Shown here piece by piece: positions 24,316-33,188 of a DNA stretch of 45,459 nucleotides. The stretch's first letter is position 1; each line of letters starts with the position of its first letter. Source of the stretch: Planctomycetia bacterium (GTDB taxonomy: Bacteria > Planctomycetota > Planctomycetia > Pirellulales > UBA1268); NCBI GenBank assembly GCA_021414115.1, contig JAIOPD010000138.1, forward strand, positions 1-45,459. The letters are read 5' to 3'. The position numbers were made by a program, and so were the translations under genes. The notes under the pieces are model-generated. The model was not told where the DNA came from, made no database searches, and worked only from the letters and a program-made list of their open reading frames with translations.

Positions 24316-25146
24316 ATGCTGGCTGGCGCGTGCGACGGTGGGCGGGAAGGAATCTGGTCGTGGCAGGCCGGAATGCTTCCCGCGCGAATTGGACGCATCC
24401 TCCTCGTCGCATGCCTGACGGCATCCTGGGGCGTCGCCTCCACGTGCGTGGTCCCATCCGTCGCCTCTGCCCAGGACGAGGAAGCCGTTGATGAAGGTGG
24501 CGACGCGGAACCCGAGGGCAAGAGCTATCTCACGTTTCTCGTCGAGGCGCTCGGTGTCAAATACGTGATCATCTTTCTGCTGCTCTCCTTCGGTCTCGTG
24601 GCCCTGCTCGTGATGTGCTTCATGCAGTTCCGCAAGGTGGTGATGATGCCTCCAGCGCTGGGCCAGCAGTTCGAACAGCATCTGGAAAACAAGGAGTTTC
24701 AGCAGGCCTACGAACTGGCCAAGAACGACGACTCGTACCTCGGCAAGGTGTTGTCCGCCGGCATGAGCAAGCTGCAGTCGGGCTATCCGGCGGCCGTCGA
24801 GGCGATGCAGGCCGCGGAGAGCGAGCAGGCCATGAACCTCGAGCACAAGATCAGCTTCGTGTCACTCGTCGGAGCCCTTTCGCCGATGTTCGGCCTGCTC
24901 GGCACGGTGGACGGGATGGTGGCCGCGTTCATGAAGATCGCCCAGAGCACGACGACCCCGAAACCGAACGAGCTCGCCACCGGTATCTCCCAGGCCCTCG
25001 TGACGACGCTCATCGGACTCTGGCTCGCCATTCCCGCCATCGCCTGCTACGCGTTGCTGAAGAACTGGCTGCAGCGGTTCAACATGGAAGTGGACGACGA
25101 ATCGATGCGCCTGATGTCGCGATTCCAAAACATGGGCAAGAAGTGA
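24316..25146 (+). CDS. exbB: ExbB/TolQ/MotA-family proton channel subunit
   Basis: A 276-residue inner-membrane protein. Start 24316 is set by GAGGAG 6 bases upstream. The N-terminus carries an additional hydrophobic export-like segment (IGRILLVACLTASWGVA) and an acidic linker. The three family helices follow at about 80-102 (VKYVIIFLLLSFGLVALLVM), about 180-205 (FVSLVGALSPMFGLLGTVDG) and about 227-248 (LVTTLIGLWLAIPAIACYAL). ExbB pentamers surround ExbD dimers and couple proton flow to periplasmic work. It is followed at 35 bases by exbD. No TonB or outer-membrane receptor gene lies in the window. Confidence 0.92.
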   Translation: MLAGACDGGREGIWSWQAGMLPARIGRILLVACLTASWGVASTCVVPSVASAQDEEAVDEGGDAEPEGKSYLTFLVEALGVKYVIIFLLLSFGLVALLVMCFMQFRKVVMMPPALGQQFEQHLENKEFQQAYELAKNDDSYLGKVLSAGMSKLQSGYPAAVEAMQAAESEQAMNLEHKISFVSLVGALSPMFGLLGTVDGMVAAFMKIAQSTTTPKPNELATGISQALVTTLIGLWLAIPAIACYALLKNWLQRFNMEVDDESMRLMSRFQNMGKK

Positions 25147-25181
25147 CGCCCCGAAACCGGTGAACGCGAGAACCGCACGCC

Positions 25182-25625
25182 ATGGCACGCAAGAAGAGCA
25201 GCGGTCCTGAACAGACCGACATCGACATGACGCCGATGATCGACGTCACTTTCCAGTTGATCACGTTTTTTGTCTTCACCCTCAACTTTTCCGAGGCCGT
25301 GACGGACGACCGGATCCAACTGCCCATGAGCCAGTTGGCAAAGCCTGCCGAAGGTCCGGCGACCAACCCGATCACGCTCCAGTTGATGACGAACGGAAAG
25401 GTGATCTACGCCGGCGAGCCCGTCGCGCTTCAGGACATCGGCGGATACCTCGAGAACGAGAAGCGGGTGATGATCTCGGCGAGCAAAGAACCGAGTTCGG
25501 CCACCGTGATCGTGCGGGCCGACGGCAGGTCCAATACCGGCGACGTTCAAGACCTGATCAAGGTCTGCCAGGAGAAGGGCTTCGAGCGGTTCGTCTTGCG
25601 AGCCGAATACGACGAGAGCCGATAA
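25182..25625 (+). CDS. exbD: ExbD/TolR-family protein, first copy
   Basis: A 147-residue single-pass membrane protein. The conserved start is DIDMTPMIDVTFQLITFFVF, with the aspartate in MIDV that carries protons, followed by a short periplasmic domain with NGKVIYAGEPV and ATVIVRADGRSNTGDVQDLI. It is the normal size for ExbD. It sits between exbB and a second, divergent exbD, so the stator may contain an ExbD heterodimer. Confidence 0.93.
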   Translation: MARKKSSGPEQTDIDMTPMIDVTFQLITFFVFTLNFSEAVTDDRIQLPMSQLAKPAEGPATNPITLQLMTNGKVIYAGEPVALQDIGGYLENEKRVMISASKEPSSATVIVRADGRSNTGDVQDLIKVCQEKGFERFVLRAEYDESR

Positions 25626-25637
25626 TCGGAGGGTGCC

Positions 25638-26114
25638 ATGGCCAAACATCGTGACGAACTGCCGAGCAAGATCGCCATCGACATGACGCCGATGATCGAC
25701 GTCGTGTTTCAGTTGATCACGTTCTTCATGCTCACCCTCAAGACGGTCATCAGCGAAGGTGATTTCGACATTCGCATGCCGCTCGGTGCCAGCGCCGGAG
25801 CCGCCCCCGAGGATCCGATCCCGCCGGTCCGCGTCAAGATGACGGCCGGCCCGTCGGGTGAACGGACGAGCATGACGATGAACGGTCAGCCGGTCGGCGA
25901 CTTCGACGATCTCCGCCGGCGGGTCATCGATCTCGTGGGCACCGGCCCCGGCTCCAACGCCGACAAGACGGAGGTCGAGCTCGATTGCGACCCGGCCTTG
26001 AAGTATGAAAACGTGATCCGCGCGGTCACGGCCGTCTCAGGCATGGTGCAGCCCGATGGCACGGTCGTGGAACTGATCAAGAAGATCAAGTTCGCTCCCC
26101 CGAAGAAGCGTTAG
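25638..26114 (+). CDS. exbD: ExbD/TolR-family protein, second copy
   Basis: A 158-residue ExbD with the same membrane motif (IDMTPMIDVVFQLITFFMLT) but a different periplasmic domain (GDFDIRMPLGASAGAAPEDP; TMNGQPVGDFDDLRRRVIDL) and a basic C-terminus FAPPKKR. It starts 12 bases after the first exbD, preceded by a GGAG-type site. Two non-identical ExbDs in one operon are common in planctomycetes and suggest specialised partners. Confidence 0.92.
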   Translation: MAKHRDELPSKIAIDMTPMIDVVFQLITFFMLTLKTVISEGDFDIRMPLGASAGAAPEDPIPPVRVKMTAGPSGERTSMTMNGQPVGDFDDLRRRVIDLVGTGPGSNADKTEVELDCDPALKYENVIRAVTAVSGMVQPDGTVVELIKKIKFAPPKKR

Positions 26115-26383
26115 CCCGCATCTGACTTTCGTGGACGCCGGCTCCCCGCCATCAGCACGGTCGCGGCGCGTCTACCCGTCGCTCGCGCTTCGGGCTTTCC
26201 CAGCAACGAACACCCGCGAGGGGCTGCCCGTGCGCCGAGAGCCGGCGTAGGTGGCCAGCGAAGCCCGGAGGGCGAGAGCGCAGGCACCTCCGAGTGAGCG
26301 GAGGGCATGGATGCCCTCCGCGAACGTCCGGCTCGCGGGGCACGGGCAGCCCCGACCCACCACTCGGGCCCCCGTCGGGTGAT
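26115..26383. other. Intergenic region between convergent exbD and xerD
   Basis: No gene is seen. It contains a short GC repeat (CCGTCGCTCGCGCTTCGGGC, near 26177-26196) and then the complete structured hairpin repeat copy B. Frames open through it are GC artefacts. Confidence 0.6.
26220..26353. repeat. Structured hairpin repeat, copy B
   Basis: The arms start GGGGCTGCCCGTGC at 26220 and end CACGGGCAGCCCC at 26353, with two or three arm mismatches and an internal hairpin GAGGGCATGGATGCCCTC. Its 3' flank (CGACCCACCACTCGGG) is shared with copy C, so the repeat unit extends beyond the arms. It sits between the ends of two convergent genes. Confidence 0.85.
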
Positions 26384-27352
26384 CTACCGCCGGGGATGAA
26401 ACTTCTCGTGCACGGCCTTGAGGCGGCCGGCGTCGACGTGCGTGTAGCGCTGGGTCGTGGCGATGCTCGAATGGCCGAGCATCTCCTGGACGTGACGGAG
26501 GTCGACGCCCCCGGCCACGAGGTGCGTGGCAAAACTGTGCCGCAGCGTGTGGGGGCCGATGTCGGGCGGGATGCCCGCCTTGTCGGCGTGAAACCGCACG
26601 ATCTCCCAGATCCGCATCCGTGAGAGCCGGTTGCCCCGCGCCGAGAGGATGGCCCACGACGGGATGCCTCCTGTCCGGGCGGCGAACGTCTTGCGAGCGT
26701 CGCTCAGCCAGGCCGCCGTCGCCGCAACCGCACGACGGCCGAGCGGCACGACACGCTCCTTGTTGCCCTTGCCGCGGCAGGTGCAAAAACTCTCGGCAAG
26801 GTGCACGTCGGAGAGCCGGAGTGTCGACACTTCCGACGCCCGGCAGCCGGTCGCGTAGAGGAGTTCGAGGAGGGCCCGATCACGCTGGGCCCGCGGACCG
26901 TCGCCCTCCGGGCTGGCGAGCAGCCGGTCGACCTGGGCCGGCGAGAGCGTGCCCGGAATGGCGTCGTCTCGCCGCGCGGCCTTGATCAACTCCGCCGGGC
27001 TCTCGGCGATCACACCCTCGAGCTGGAGAAAGGCGTAAAAGGTCCGCAGCGTCGCCGCCTGACGGGCCACGCTTGCGCGGGCCAAGCCCTTCTTCGTGAG
27101 TGCCGCGAAGTAGTCGCCAAGATCCCGGACCGACATGGACGCCGCCGCTCGCCCGGCAAGCCAGCCGGCAAAGTCCCGCAGGTCGCGACGGTAGGCCGAC
27201 TGCGTGTTGTCGGCGAGCGCCCGCTCGTGCCGGACATAGTCGAGGAATCGATCGACGAGGATGCTCGTGCCGCCCGAGGCGTCGACGACACGGGGAGCAT
27301 CGAGCACGATCTTCCGCGTTCGCGGCCGACGGGGCTCAGGAGTGTCGGCCAT
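26384..27352 (-). CDS. xerD: XerC/XerD-type tyrosine recombinase
   Basis: A 322-residue site-specific recombinase, probably resolving chromosome dimers at dif with a partner. N-terminal SAM-like DNA-binding domain: FLDYVRHERALADNTQSAYR. The catalytic residues are visible in order: Arg in GCRASEVSTL (about 168), Lys in RGKGNKERVVP, His-x-x-Arg in HTLRHSFATHL (about 269), His in LGHSSI and the nucleophile Tyr in TTQRYTHV (about 300). The start at 27352 (MADTPEPRRP) lies 35 bases behind metH, so they are probably co-transcribed. No dif-like site was found next to it. The length fits a housekeeping Xer better than an integron or phage integrase. Confidence 0.9.
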   Translation of the reverse strand: MADTPEPRRPRTRKIVLDAPRVVDASGGTSILVDRFLDYVRHERALADNTQSAYRRDLRDFAGWLAGRAAASMSVRDLGDYFAALTKKGLARASVARQAATLRTFYAFLQLEGVIAESPAELIKAARRDDAIPGTLSPAQVDRLLASPEGDGPRAQRDRALLELLYATGCRASEVSTLRLSDVHLAESFCTCRGKGNKERVVPLGRRAVAATAAWLSDARKTFAARTGGIPSWAILSARGNRLSRMRIWEIVRFHADKAGIPPDIGPHTLRHSFATHLVAGGVDLRHVQEMLGHSSIATTQRYTHVDAGRLKAVHEKFHPRR

Positions 27353-27387
27353 GGCACGTTCCCGGTCGCGGACTCTGCGTGGCCCGG

Positions 27388-30300
27388 CTACACGTCGTAG
27401 CCGAGATTCGGGGCGAGCCACCGCTCGATCTCCGAGACCGGCATCCCCTTCCGAGCGGCGTAGGCCTCCACCTGCTCCCGCGTGATGCGATCCACAGCGA
27501 AATATCGGCTTTCTGGGTGGGCAAAATAGAGCCCGCTGACACTCGCCGCCGGAGTCATCGCAAAGCTCTCCGTGAGCTGCATTCCCGCGGCCTTCTCCGC
27601 CCCGAGCCAGTCAAACAGGGCTCGTTTCTCGGTATGGTCGGGACAGGCCGGATAACCCGGCGCGGGCCGGATGCCGCGATACTTCTCCTCGATGAGATCC
27701 TCGGGCGTGAAACCCTCAGCACGCCCGTAGCCCCACTCACGGCGAACCTTCGCATGCAGCCATTCGGCGAAGGCCTCGGCCAGCCGATCGGCGATCGCCT
27801 TCACCATGATCGACGAGTAGTCGTCGTGCTCGGCGTCATACTTCCGGCAGAGCTCGTCGCAGCCGTGGCCGGTCGTGACCGCGAAGGCCCCGAGGTAGTC
27901 CTTGCGGCCGCTCTCCACCGGGGCCACGAAGTCGGCCAAGGCGTGAAAGACGTCCTGTCCCTTTCGTTCCCACTGCTGCCGGAGCGTGTGCACACGGCCG
28001 ATCTCGGTGGTCCGTGACTCGTCCGTAAACAGGGCGATGTCGTCGCCGACCGAGTTGGCGGCGAAGAAGCCATACACGCCCTTTGCCACGAGGGCGTCGT
28101 CACGCACGATTTGATCGAGCAGATCGAGCGCGTCGCGGTGGAGCTTCCGGGCCTCGACGCCCACGACCGGGTCGTCGAAGATCGCCGGATGCTTTCCCCT
28201 CAGCTCCCACGACATGAAGAAGGGAGACCAATCGATGAACGGGATCAGTTCGGGCAGCGGCACCTTTTCGAGCGTCCGCACACCAAGAAACCCGGGCACG
28301 TCGATCGGCGCCGTCGCCCACTCGGTCGTCCACCGCTTCCCGCATGCCGCGGCATAGGGGACGAGTTTCGTCTGCTGCCGAAGCTTGAAGTTTTCGACAT
28401 CGCGGGCCTGCGCCGCCCGGTTGGCCCGCGTGAACTCCTCCCGGGCCGTCGGGCTGAGGAGTTTCTCCACCACGCCGGCCGCCCGGGAGGCGTCGTTCAC
28501 ATGAACGACGGCGCCGGAATACTTCGGGGCGATCTTTACGGCCGTATGCCGGGCCGAGGTCGTGGCCCCGCCGATCAGCAGCGGCATCGACAGCTTCGCA
28601 TGCTCGAACTCCTGGGCCACCTGCACCATCTCATCGAGGCTCGGCGTGATCAGTCCCGACAGGCCCACGATGTCGGCCTGGTGACGGATCGCCTCCTCGA
28701 TGATCTTGTTGCAAGGCACCATCACCCCGAGATCGACCATTTCGTAGCCGTTGCATCCCAGGACCACGCCCACGATGTTCTTGCCGATGTCATGGACGTC
28801 GCCCTTCACGGTGGCGATCAGCACCTTGCCCCGCTTGGTCTGGGCGTTTCCCGACGCGATCCGCTCGGCCTCCATGTAGGGAAGCAGGTGGTTGACGGCC
28901 CGCTTCATCACGCGGGCGCTCTTCACCACCTGCGGCAGGAACATCTTCCCCTCGCCGAACAGGTCCCCCACCGTCTGCATGCCCCGCATCAGCGGTCCCT
29001 CGATGATCTCGAGGCTCGTGGCATAATGCGCCCGGGCCGCCTCGACGTCTTCCTCGACGTGGTCGGCGATCCCCTTCACGAGAGCGTGCGTGAGCCGCTC
29101 CTCCACGCCAAGGCTCCGCCATGTGTCGGCCTTGGCGACGTCTGCCGGATCCCGTTTCTTGACCGTCTCGGCATATTCGATGAGGCGATCGGTCGCGTCG
29201 GGCCGGCGGTCGAAAAGCACGTCCTCGATCCGCTCCCGCAACTCCGGCTCGATCTCCTCGTACACGGCGAGCTGCCCGGCGTTGACGATCCCCATCTCCA
29301 TGCCGGCGCGGATGGCGTGGTAGAGGAAGCAGGAGTGCATCGCCTCACGAACCGCGTCGTTGCCACGGAACGAGAACGAAATATTGCTCACGCCACCGGA
29401 GACCTTCACCAGCGGCATGGCCTCCTTGATCCGCCGGGTAGCCTCGATGAAGTTGATCGCGTAGCGGTTGTGCTCCTCGATGCCCGTGGCGACCGTGAGA
29501 ATGTTGGGGTCGAAGATGATGTCTTCGGGGAGAAAGCCGGCCTGTTCCGTGAGCAACCGATAGGCCCGCCGGCAGATCGCGACCCGACGCTCCACGTCGG
29601 TGGCCTGCCCCTCCTCGTCGAACGCCATCACCACGACCGCCGCCCCGTGGCTGCGGACGACGAGGGCCTGTTCGAGAAACTTCTCCTCCCCTTCCTTGAG
29701 GCTGATCGAGTTGACGATCCCCTTCCCCTGCACGCACTTCAGCCCCGCCTCGAGCACCTCGAACCGCGAGGAGTCGATCATGATCGGGACCTTCGAGATC
29801 TCAGGCTCGCTCGAGAGCAACGTGAGGAACTTCGTCATCACCTTGACGCCGTCGAGCATTCCCTCGTCGACGTTGATGTCGATGATGTTGGCGCCGTTTT
29901 CGACCTGCTGGCGGGCGACGCTCAGTGCCTCCTCGTAGCGATCCTCCTTGATGAGCCGGGCGAAGGCCCGTGACCCCGTCACGTTGGTCCGCTCGCCGAC
30001 GATGGTGAAACTGCTCTCGGGACGCAGTTCCAGCATCTCGAGGCCCGAGTACCTCGACCGCCGCGGCGGATCCGCCGGCTTCCGCGGCGGGTAGTTCCGC
30101 ATCACGTCGGCGATCGCCTTGATATGGGCCGGCGTCGTGCCGCAGCAGCCGCCGACGATGTTGAGCCAACCCGACTGGGCGAACTCTTCGAGCACGCTCG
30201 CCATCATCTCGGGCGTCTCGTCGAAGCCTCCGAGGGCGTTGGGGAGGCCAGCGTTGGGATAGCAGCTCACCAGCCGCGGGGTGATCCGCGACAGGTCGGC

Positions 30301-31086
30301 CACGTGGGTCCGGAGCTTCTCCGGCCCGAGGGCGCAGTTGATGCCCGCGCTCACGAGGTCGATGTGGGAGATGCTCGTCCAGCAGGCCTCCACCGTCTGG
30401 GCGGAGAGCGTGCGGCCACCGTCGAAGATCGTGAACGAGGCCATCACCGGCAGCTTCCGGCCGAGATCCGAGAACACCTGCTCGATGGCGTGGAGGCAGC
30501 TCTTGAGCACCAGCGTGTCGAAGGCCGTCTCGGCCAGCAGGATGTCGACGCCCCCTTCGATCAGGGCTTCGATCTGCTCGCGGTAGGCCGCCACCATCTC
30601 GTCGAACGTCACGTCGCGGTGGCCCGGATCGGCCACGTTGCCGGCGATGGAGAGCTGCTTGTTGGTGGGGCCGATCGACCCGGCGACGAATCGCGGCTTG
30701 TCGGGGGTCTTGGCCGTGGCCGCATCGGCCGCCTCGCGGGCCAGCCGGGCGGCGACGAGGTTCATCTCCCGCGTGTACGACTGGAGACCGAAATCGGCCA
30801 GGGCCATGCTCGTGGCCCCGAAGGTGTTGGTCTCGACGATGTCGGACCCCGCCTCGAGGTACGCGGCGTGAATGCCCCGAATGGCGTCTCCCTGCGTGAG
30901 CGTGAGGGCGTCGATGCAGTTCTTCAGATCGCGGTGGTGCCCGGCAAAACGCTCGCCGCGAAAACCCTGCTCGTCGAGGGCGAGGGCGTGCACCATCGTG
31001 CCCATGGCGCCGTCGAGGATCGCGATCCGGCTGGCGAGGACTGAATGAAGAAGGTCGGAACGACTGGACGGGGAGGTGGTCGGCAT
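27388..31086 (-). CDS. metH: Cobalamin-dependent methionine synthase
   Basis: A 1232-residue, full-length MetH. It transfers a methyl group from methyl-THF to homocysteine through B12. Module order: the homocysteine domain (about 10-330; [12 protein letters not shown], zinc cysteines in INCALGP and GGCCGTTP), the pterin domain (about 350-620; [33 protein letters not shown]), the B12 cap and Rossmann domain with [20 protein letters not shown] (axial His near 761), and the AdoMet reactivation domain ([15 protein letters not shown] near 1142). All key residues are present. No B12 or SAM riboswitch was recognised upstream. xerD follows at 35 bases. Confidence 0.97.
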   Translation of the reverse strand: MPTTSPSSRSDLLHSVLASRIAILDGAMGTMVHALALDEQGFRGERFAGHHRDLKNCIDALTLTQGDAIRGIHAAYLEAGSDIVETNTFGATSMALADFGLQSYTREMNLVAARLAREAADAATAKTPDKPRFVAGSIGPTNKQLSIAGNVADPGHRDVTFDEMVAAYREQIEALIEGGVDILLAETAFDTLVLKSCLHAIEQVFSDLGRKLPVMASFTIFDGGRTLSAQTVEACWTSISHIDLVSAGINCALGPEKLRTHVADLSRITPRLVSCYPNAGLPNALGGFDETPEMMASVLEEFAQSGWLNIVGGCCGTTPAHIKAIADVMRNYPPRKPADPPRRSRYSGLEMLELRPESSFTIVGERTNVTGSRAFARLIKEDRYEEALSVARQQVENGANIIDINVDEGMLDGVKVMTKFLTLLSSEPEISKVPIMIDSSRFEVLEAGLKCVQGKGIVNSISLKEGEEKFLEQALVVRSHGAAVVVMAFDEEGQATDVERRVAICRRAYRLLTEQAGFLPEDIIFDPNILTVATGIEEHNRYAINFIEATRRIKEAMPLVKVSGGVSNISFSFRGNDAVREAMHSCFLYHAIRAGMEMGIVNAGQLAVYEEIEPELRERIEDVLFDRRPDATDRLIEYAETVKKRDPADVAKADTWRSLGVEERLTHALVKGIADHVEEDVEAARAHYATSLEIIEGPLMRGMQTVGDLFGEGKMFLPQVVKSARVMKRAVNHLLPYMEAERIASGNAQTKRGKVLIATVKGDVHDIGKNIVGVVLGCNGYEMVDLGVMVPCNKIIEEAIRHQADIVGLSGLITPSLDEMVQVAQEFEHAKLSMPLLIGGATTSARHTAVKIAPKYSGAVVHVNDASRAAGVVEKLLSPTAREEFTRANRAAQARDVENFKLRQQTKLVPYAAACGKRWTTEWATAPIDVPGFLGVRTLEKVPLPELIPFIDWSPFFMSWELRGKHPAIFDDPVVGVEARKLHRDALDLLDQIVRDDALVAKGVYGFFAANSVGDDIALFTDESRTTEIGRVHTLRQQWERKGQDVFHALADFVAPVESGRKDYLGAFAVTTGHGCDELCRKYDAEHDDYSSIMVKAIADRLAEAFAEWLHAKVRREWGYGRAEGFTPEDLIEEKYRGIRPAPGYPACPDHTEKRALFDWLGAEKAAGMQLTESFAMTPAASVSGLYFAHPESRYFAVDRITREQVEAYAARKGMPVSEIERWLAPNLGYDV

Positions 31087-31151
31087 CGACGGTCCAAAAG
31101 GCTGGAAAAGGGCGTGAATGGCGGAAAATCGCCATGGTTCAGTTCACCCTG

Positions 31152-31157
31152 ATCATA
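31152..31157 (-). promoter_or_regulatory. Candidate -10 box of metH
   Basis: On the minus strand this reads TATGAT, 65 bases before the metH ATG. The -35 region 17 bases upstream is poor. Confidence 0.3.
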
Positions 31158-31284
31158 GGCGACTCGGACGACGGGGCATACTGCGCCGGTTCTCCGGCGC
31201 GATTGGCGGGCGCGGAGGGGCGCGGCTGGGAAGAGGGCATCCCCCTCGTGACGCACCGCTCAAGCCCGTCCGGCATCGCCGACG

Positions 31285-31599
31285 ATGGAAACAACAGGGG
31301 AGATGATGCAGGTTCTCGCACGCATTCCAGACATCGGGACGGATCAGGCCGCGCCCGGGGCCGCAGACGTCGTGCCCGCCACGGCCGTCACGTCCACCCC
31401 GATGCCGGCTCCCTCCCGCAGGCCGAGGGCCTCGCGGACCCGCTTTCCCAAGGGGTCGGTCATGGCGTTGGCAGTCGTGGCAATGGTGGCCTGGGCGCTC
31501 GCGTCTTGGAATGACGGCCGCCGCGCCGAACGCAGCCGGGTGGAACGGCTCGCCCGGATGCAGCCCGCCCCGACCGTGACGGACACCCTGCAGCGATGA
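31285..31599 (+). CDS. Small single-pass membrane protein of a three-gene operon
   Basis: A protein of up to 104 residues. The N-terminal part is Ala/Pro-rich and probably cytoplasmic and disordered. A basic patch RRPRASRTRFPK precedes one TM helix (about 60-76, SVMALAVVAMVAWALASW), then a short charged tail. It might be a very reduced chain-length-determinant or adaptor partner of the next two ATPase-like genes; no family was recognised. The start is uncertain. ATG 31306 lies 3 bases behind GGGGAG; 31285 is the first in-frame ATG. Its stop overlaps the next start (ATGA). Confidence 0.6.
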   Translation: METTGEMMQVLARIPDIGTDQAAPGAADVVPATAVTSTPMPAPSRRPRASRTRFPKGSVMALAVVAMVAWALASWNDGRRAERSRVERLARMQPAPTVTDTLQR

Positions 31600-32231
31600 C
31601 CCTCGATCTCCTCGACCACGCCTTCATCGAGCGGTGGAACGCGGTCGTGCCGTTGGCAGCCGCGAACCGGCCTGCCCCGGTGGCTCCCGCGACGCCCGTT
31701 CCCGTGCCACGGCCGGCCGCAGCGCCGACCGTCAAACGGTGCACCGATCCGGTGCGCGACGACCTCGTCGATCGGCTGCTGCAGGCGGCCGGACCGGAAT
31801 GGTCTTCCCTGGCCGACGCGATCGAGTCGGCCCGCCGCCGCGGCCGCCGCGCGATCGCGATTGCCTCCTGTGAGTCCGGGGCTGGCTGCACGACCATCGT
31901 CGCGGCGCTCGTCCGCATGCTCCACGACCGGGGGCACGAAGCGGTCGCCTGCGACTCCTCGAGCATCCACGGGACGGGCCCCACCCACGGCAAACGGATC
32001 GTGCTGGTCGATGCAGGCGTCTGGTTTCCGCCGGGCAGGATTCACCGCCAACGGCTCATGGTGGCGAGCGCCGGGTGCGACGCCGCGATCCTCGTCCGCA
32101 AAGGAAATCGCGAGCCCCCCGCCACGTGGGACGTCGCCCTCGAGTCCCTCGGCGTCGAACCGCTCGGCGAAGTGGTGTCGTTCGCAACGCCGGCCGGCAG
32201 CGGCGGTACAGTTTTCGGAGCTACGCCATGA
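31596..32231 (+). CDS. CpsD/ParA-like P-loop protein with degenerate Walker A (pseudo BY-kinase)
   Basis: A 211-residue cytoplasmic protein. The fold order matches bacterial tyrosine kinases/ParA: RAIAIASCESGAGCTTIVAA, then RIVLVDAGVWF and GCDAAILVRKGNREPP, with the tail SLGVEPLGEVVSF. The Walker A lysine is replaced by Cys98 (ESGAGCTT instead of xxGxGKST), so normal ATP hydrolysis or kinase activity is unlikely. The N-terminus is Pro/Ala-rich. It overlaps both neighbours by 4 bases (ATGA), so the three products are probably made in fixed ratio. A regulatory or structural role is inferred. Confidence 0.65.
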   Translation: MTLDLLDHAFIERWNAVVPLAAANRPAPVAPATPVPVPRPAAAPTVKRCTDPVRDDLVDRLLQAAGPEWSSLADAIESARRRGRRAIAIASCESGAGCTTIVAALVRMLHDRGHEAVACDSSSIHGTGPTHGKRIVLVDAGVWFPPGRIHRQRLMVASAGCDAAILVRKGNREPPATWDVALESLGVEPLGEVVSFATPAGSGGTVFGATP

Positions 32232-32887
32232 GCGAATCGTCCTCACCCCCCACGCTCACGCCCACACAGCAGGCCGCGCTCGCCAAGATCGCCTGCGGCA
32301 TCTCGCGTCCGGGGGGTGTCGCGCTGCTCTGCGGCCCGCAGGGCGTCGGCAAGACCACCGTGCTCGCCCATCTCGCATCCGCCCGCCAACTCCACTCATT
32401 GTCGGTGGAGGTTCGCGACTTCGCGGCCTGGGCCAGCGTGGCCGAATCCGGCCGCCGCGACCTTCCCGACGTGGTCGTCGCCGACGACGCCCATCTCGCT
32501 GCCGAGGGCGACATCGCCAAGCTCCTGACCACGTGCCGTGTCCGGCAGCCCGCGGCGAGCGTCGTGCTTGCCGGCGAGGGCCGGCTGCTCACGCTCGTCG
32601 CTCGCGACAGCCGAGTCGAACAGGCGATCCATCTCCGCGCCAGCCTCCGCCCCTGCACGGCCGCCGAATCCTTCGCCATACTCACCCCGGCGATGGCCGC
32701 GACGGCAGCGGATGAATCACTGCAGCCGGCGCTCGCGATCATCCACGAGATCGCCGCCGGCATCCCCGCAGCGATGCTCCGGCTGGCGGAACTCGCCGCC
32801 GTGCTCGCGGCGTCAAAACCGGATCGGGCCGTCACTCCGGCCGACATCGAGACGATCCACCGCCGGCTGTCCCCGCAGGCCGCCTGA
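32228..32887 (+). CDS. ExeA/GspA-like AAA ATPase
   Basis: A 219-residue ATPase with an intact Walker A (GPQGVGKTT, about residues 35-43) and Walker B (DVVVADDAHLA, about 81-91), then helical lid segments and LSPQAA at the end. It resembles the ATPase half of ExeA/GspA and the ATPases found with exopolysaccharide or exosortase loci, but it lacks a C-terminal membrane/peptidoglycan part. ATG 32228 overlaps the preceding stop. With the upstream pseudo-kinase it looks like a stripped-down version of such loci; the link is by analogy only. Confidence 0.75.
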   Translation: MSESSSPPTLTPTQQAALAKIACGISRPGGVALLCGPQGVGKTTVLAHLASARQLHSLSVEVRDFAAWASVAESGRRDLPDVVVADDAHLAAEGDIAKLLTTCRVRQPAASVVLAGEGRLLTLVARDSRVEQAIHLRASLRPCTAAESFAILTPAMAATAADESLQPALAIIHEIAAGIPAAMLRLAELAAVLAASKPDRAVTPADIETIHRRLSPQAA

Positions 32888-33188
32888 CGGAAACGATATC
32901 CGAACAGGGTCGCGCATGGCCTGATCGCGGTGCTGTCAGCGGCGCTCCGGGCTTCCCCGGTATTCGAGAACCCGCGAGGGGCTGCCCGTGCCCCGAGAGC
33001 CGGGCTATGGGAGCAAGCGAAGGCATGATGCCGAAGCGCAGCGGACATGCAGAGAGCCGAGGCCTGGAGGGCCGAGGTGAACGTCCGGCCCTCGGGGCAC
33101 GGGCAGCCCCGACCCACCACTCGGGTCCCCGTCAGGCGATAGACCAAAGTCAAATGCGCCGTAGCGGCAGCTCTTCCAGTCAGCCGCG
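32888..33188. other. Intergenic region between convergent ATPase and ThiO-like genes
   Basis: No gene is seen. It contains a fragment of the short GC repeat (GGCGCTCCGGGCTTCCCC near 32941) directly followed by hairpin repeat copy C. The last 50 bases show nothing recognisable. Confidence 0.6.
32978..33110. repeat. Structured hairpin repeat, copy C
   Basis: Left arm 32978-33003 and right arm 33085-33110 are reverse complements with one mismatch. Relative to copy A, one stem pair changes from G-C to A-T on both arms, a compensatory change that favours a folded RNA or DNA. Centre and 3' flank resemble copy B. Confidence 0.85.

Noticed and set aside
24316-26114. Zorya-type defence (ZorA/ZorB motor)
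   Set aside because: The ExbB has no long C-terminal tail, there are two ordinary ExbDs, and no helicase or nuclease genes follow.
28111-29973. Open frame of about 620 codons antisense to metH
   Set aside because: MetH on the other strand is complete with every domain. The antisense product is Arg/His/Asp-rich low-complexity sequence, as GC-rich third positions produce.
31087-31284. B12 or SAM/SAH riboswitch upstream of metH
   Set aside because: I looked for a B12 box and SAM/SAH-type helices in the minus-strand leader and saw none. A covariance search (Rfam cobalamin, SAM and SAH models) would settle it.
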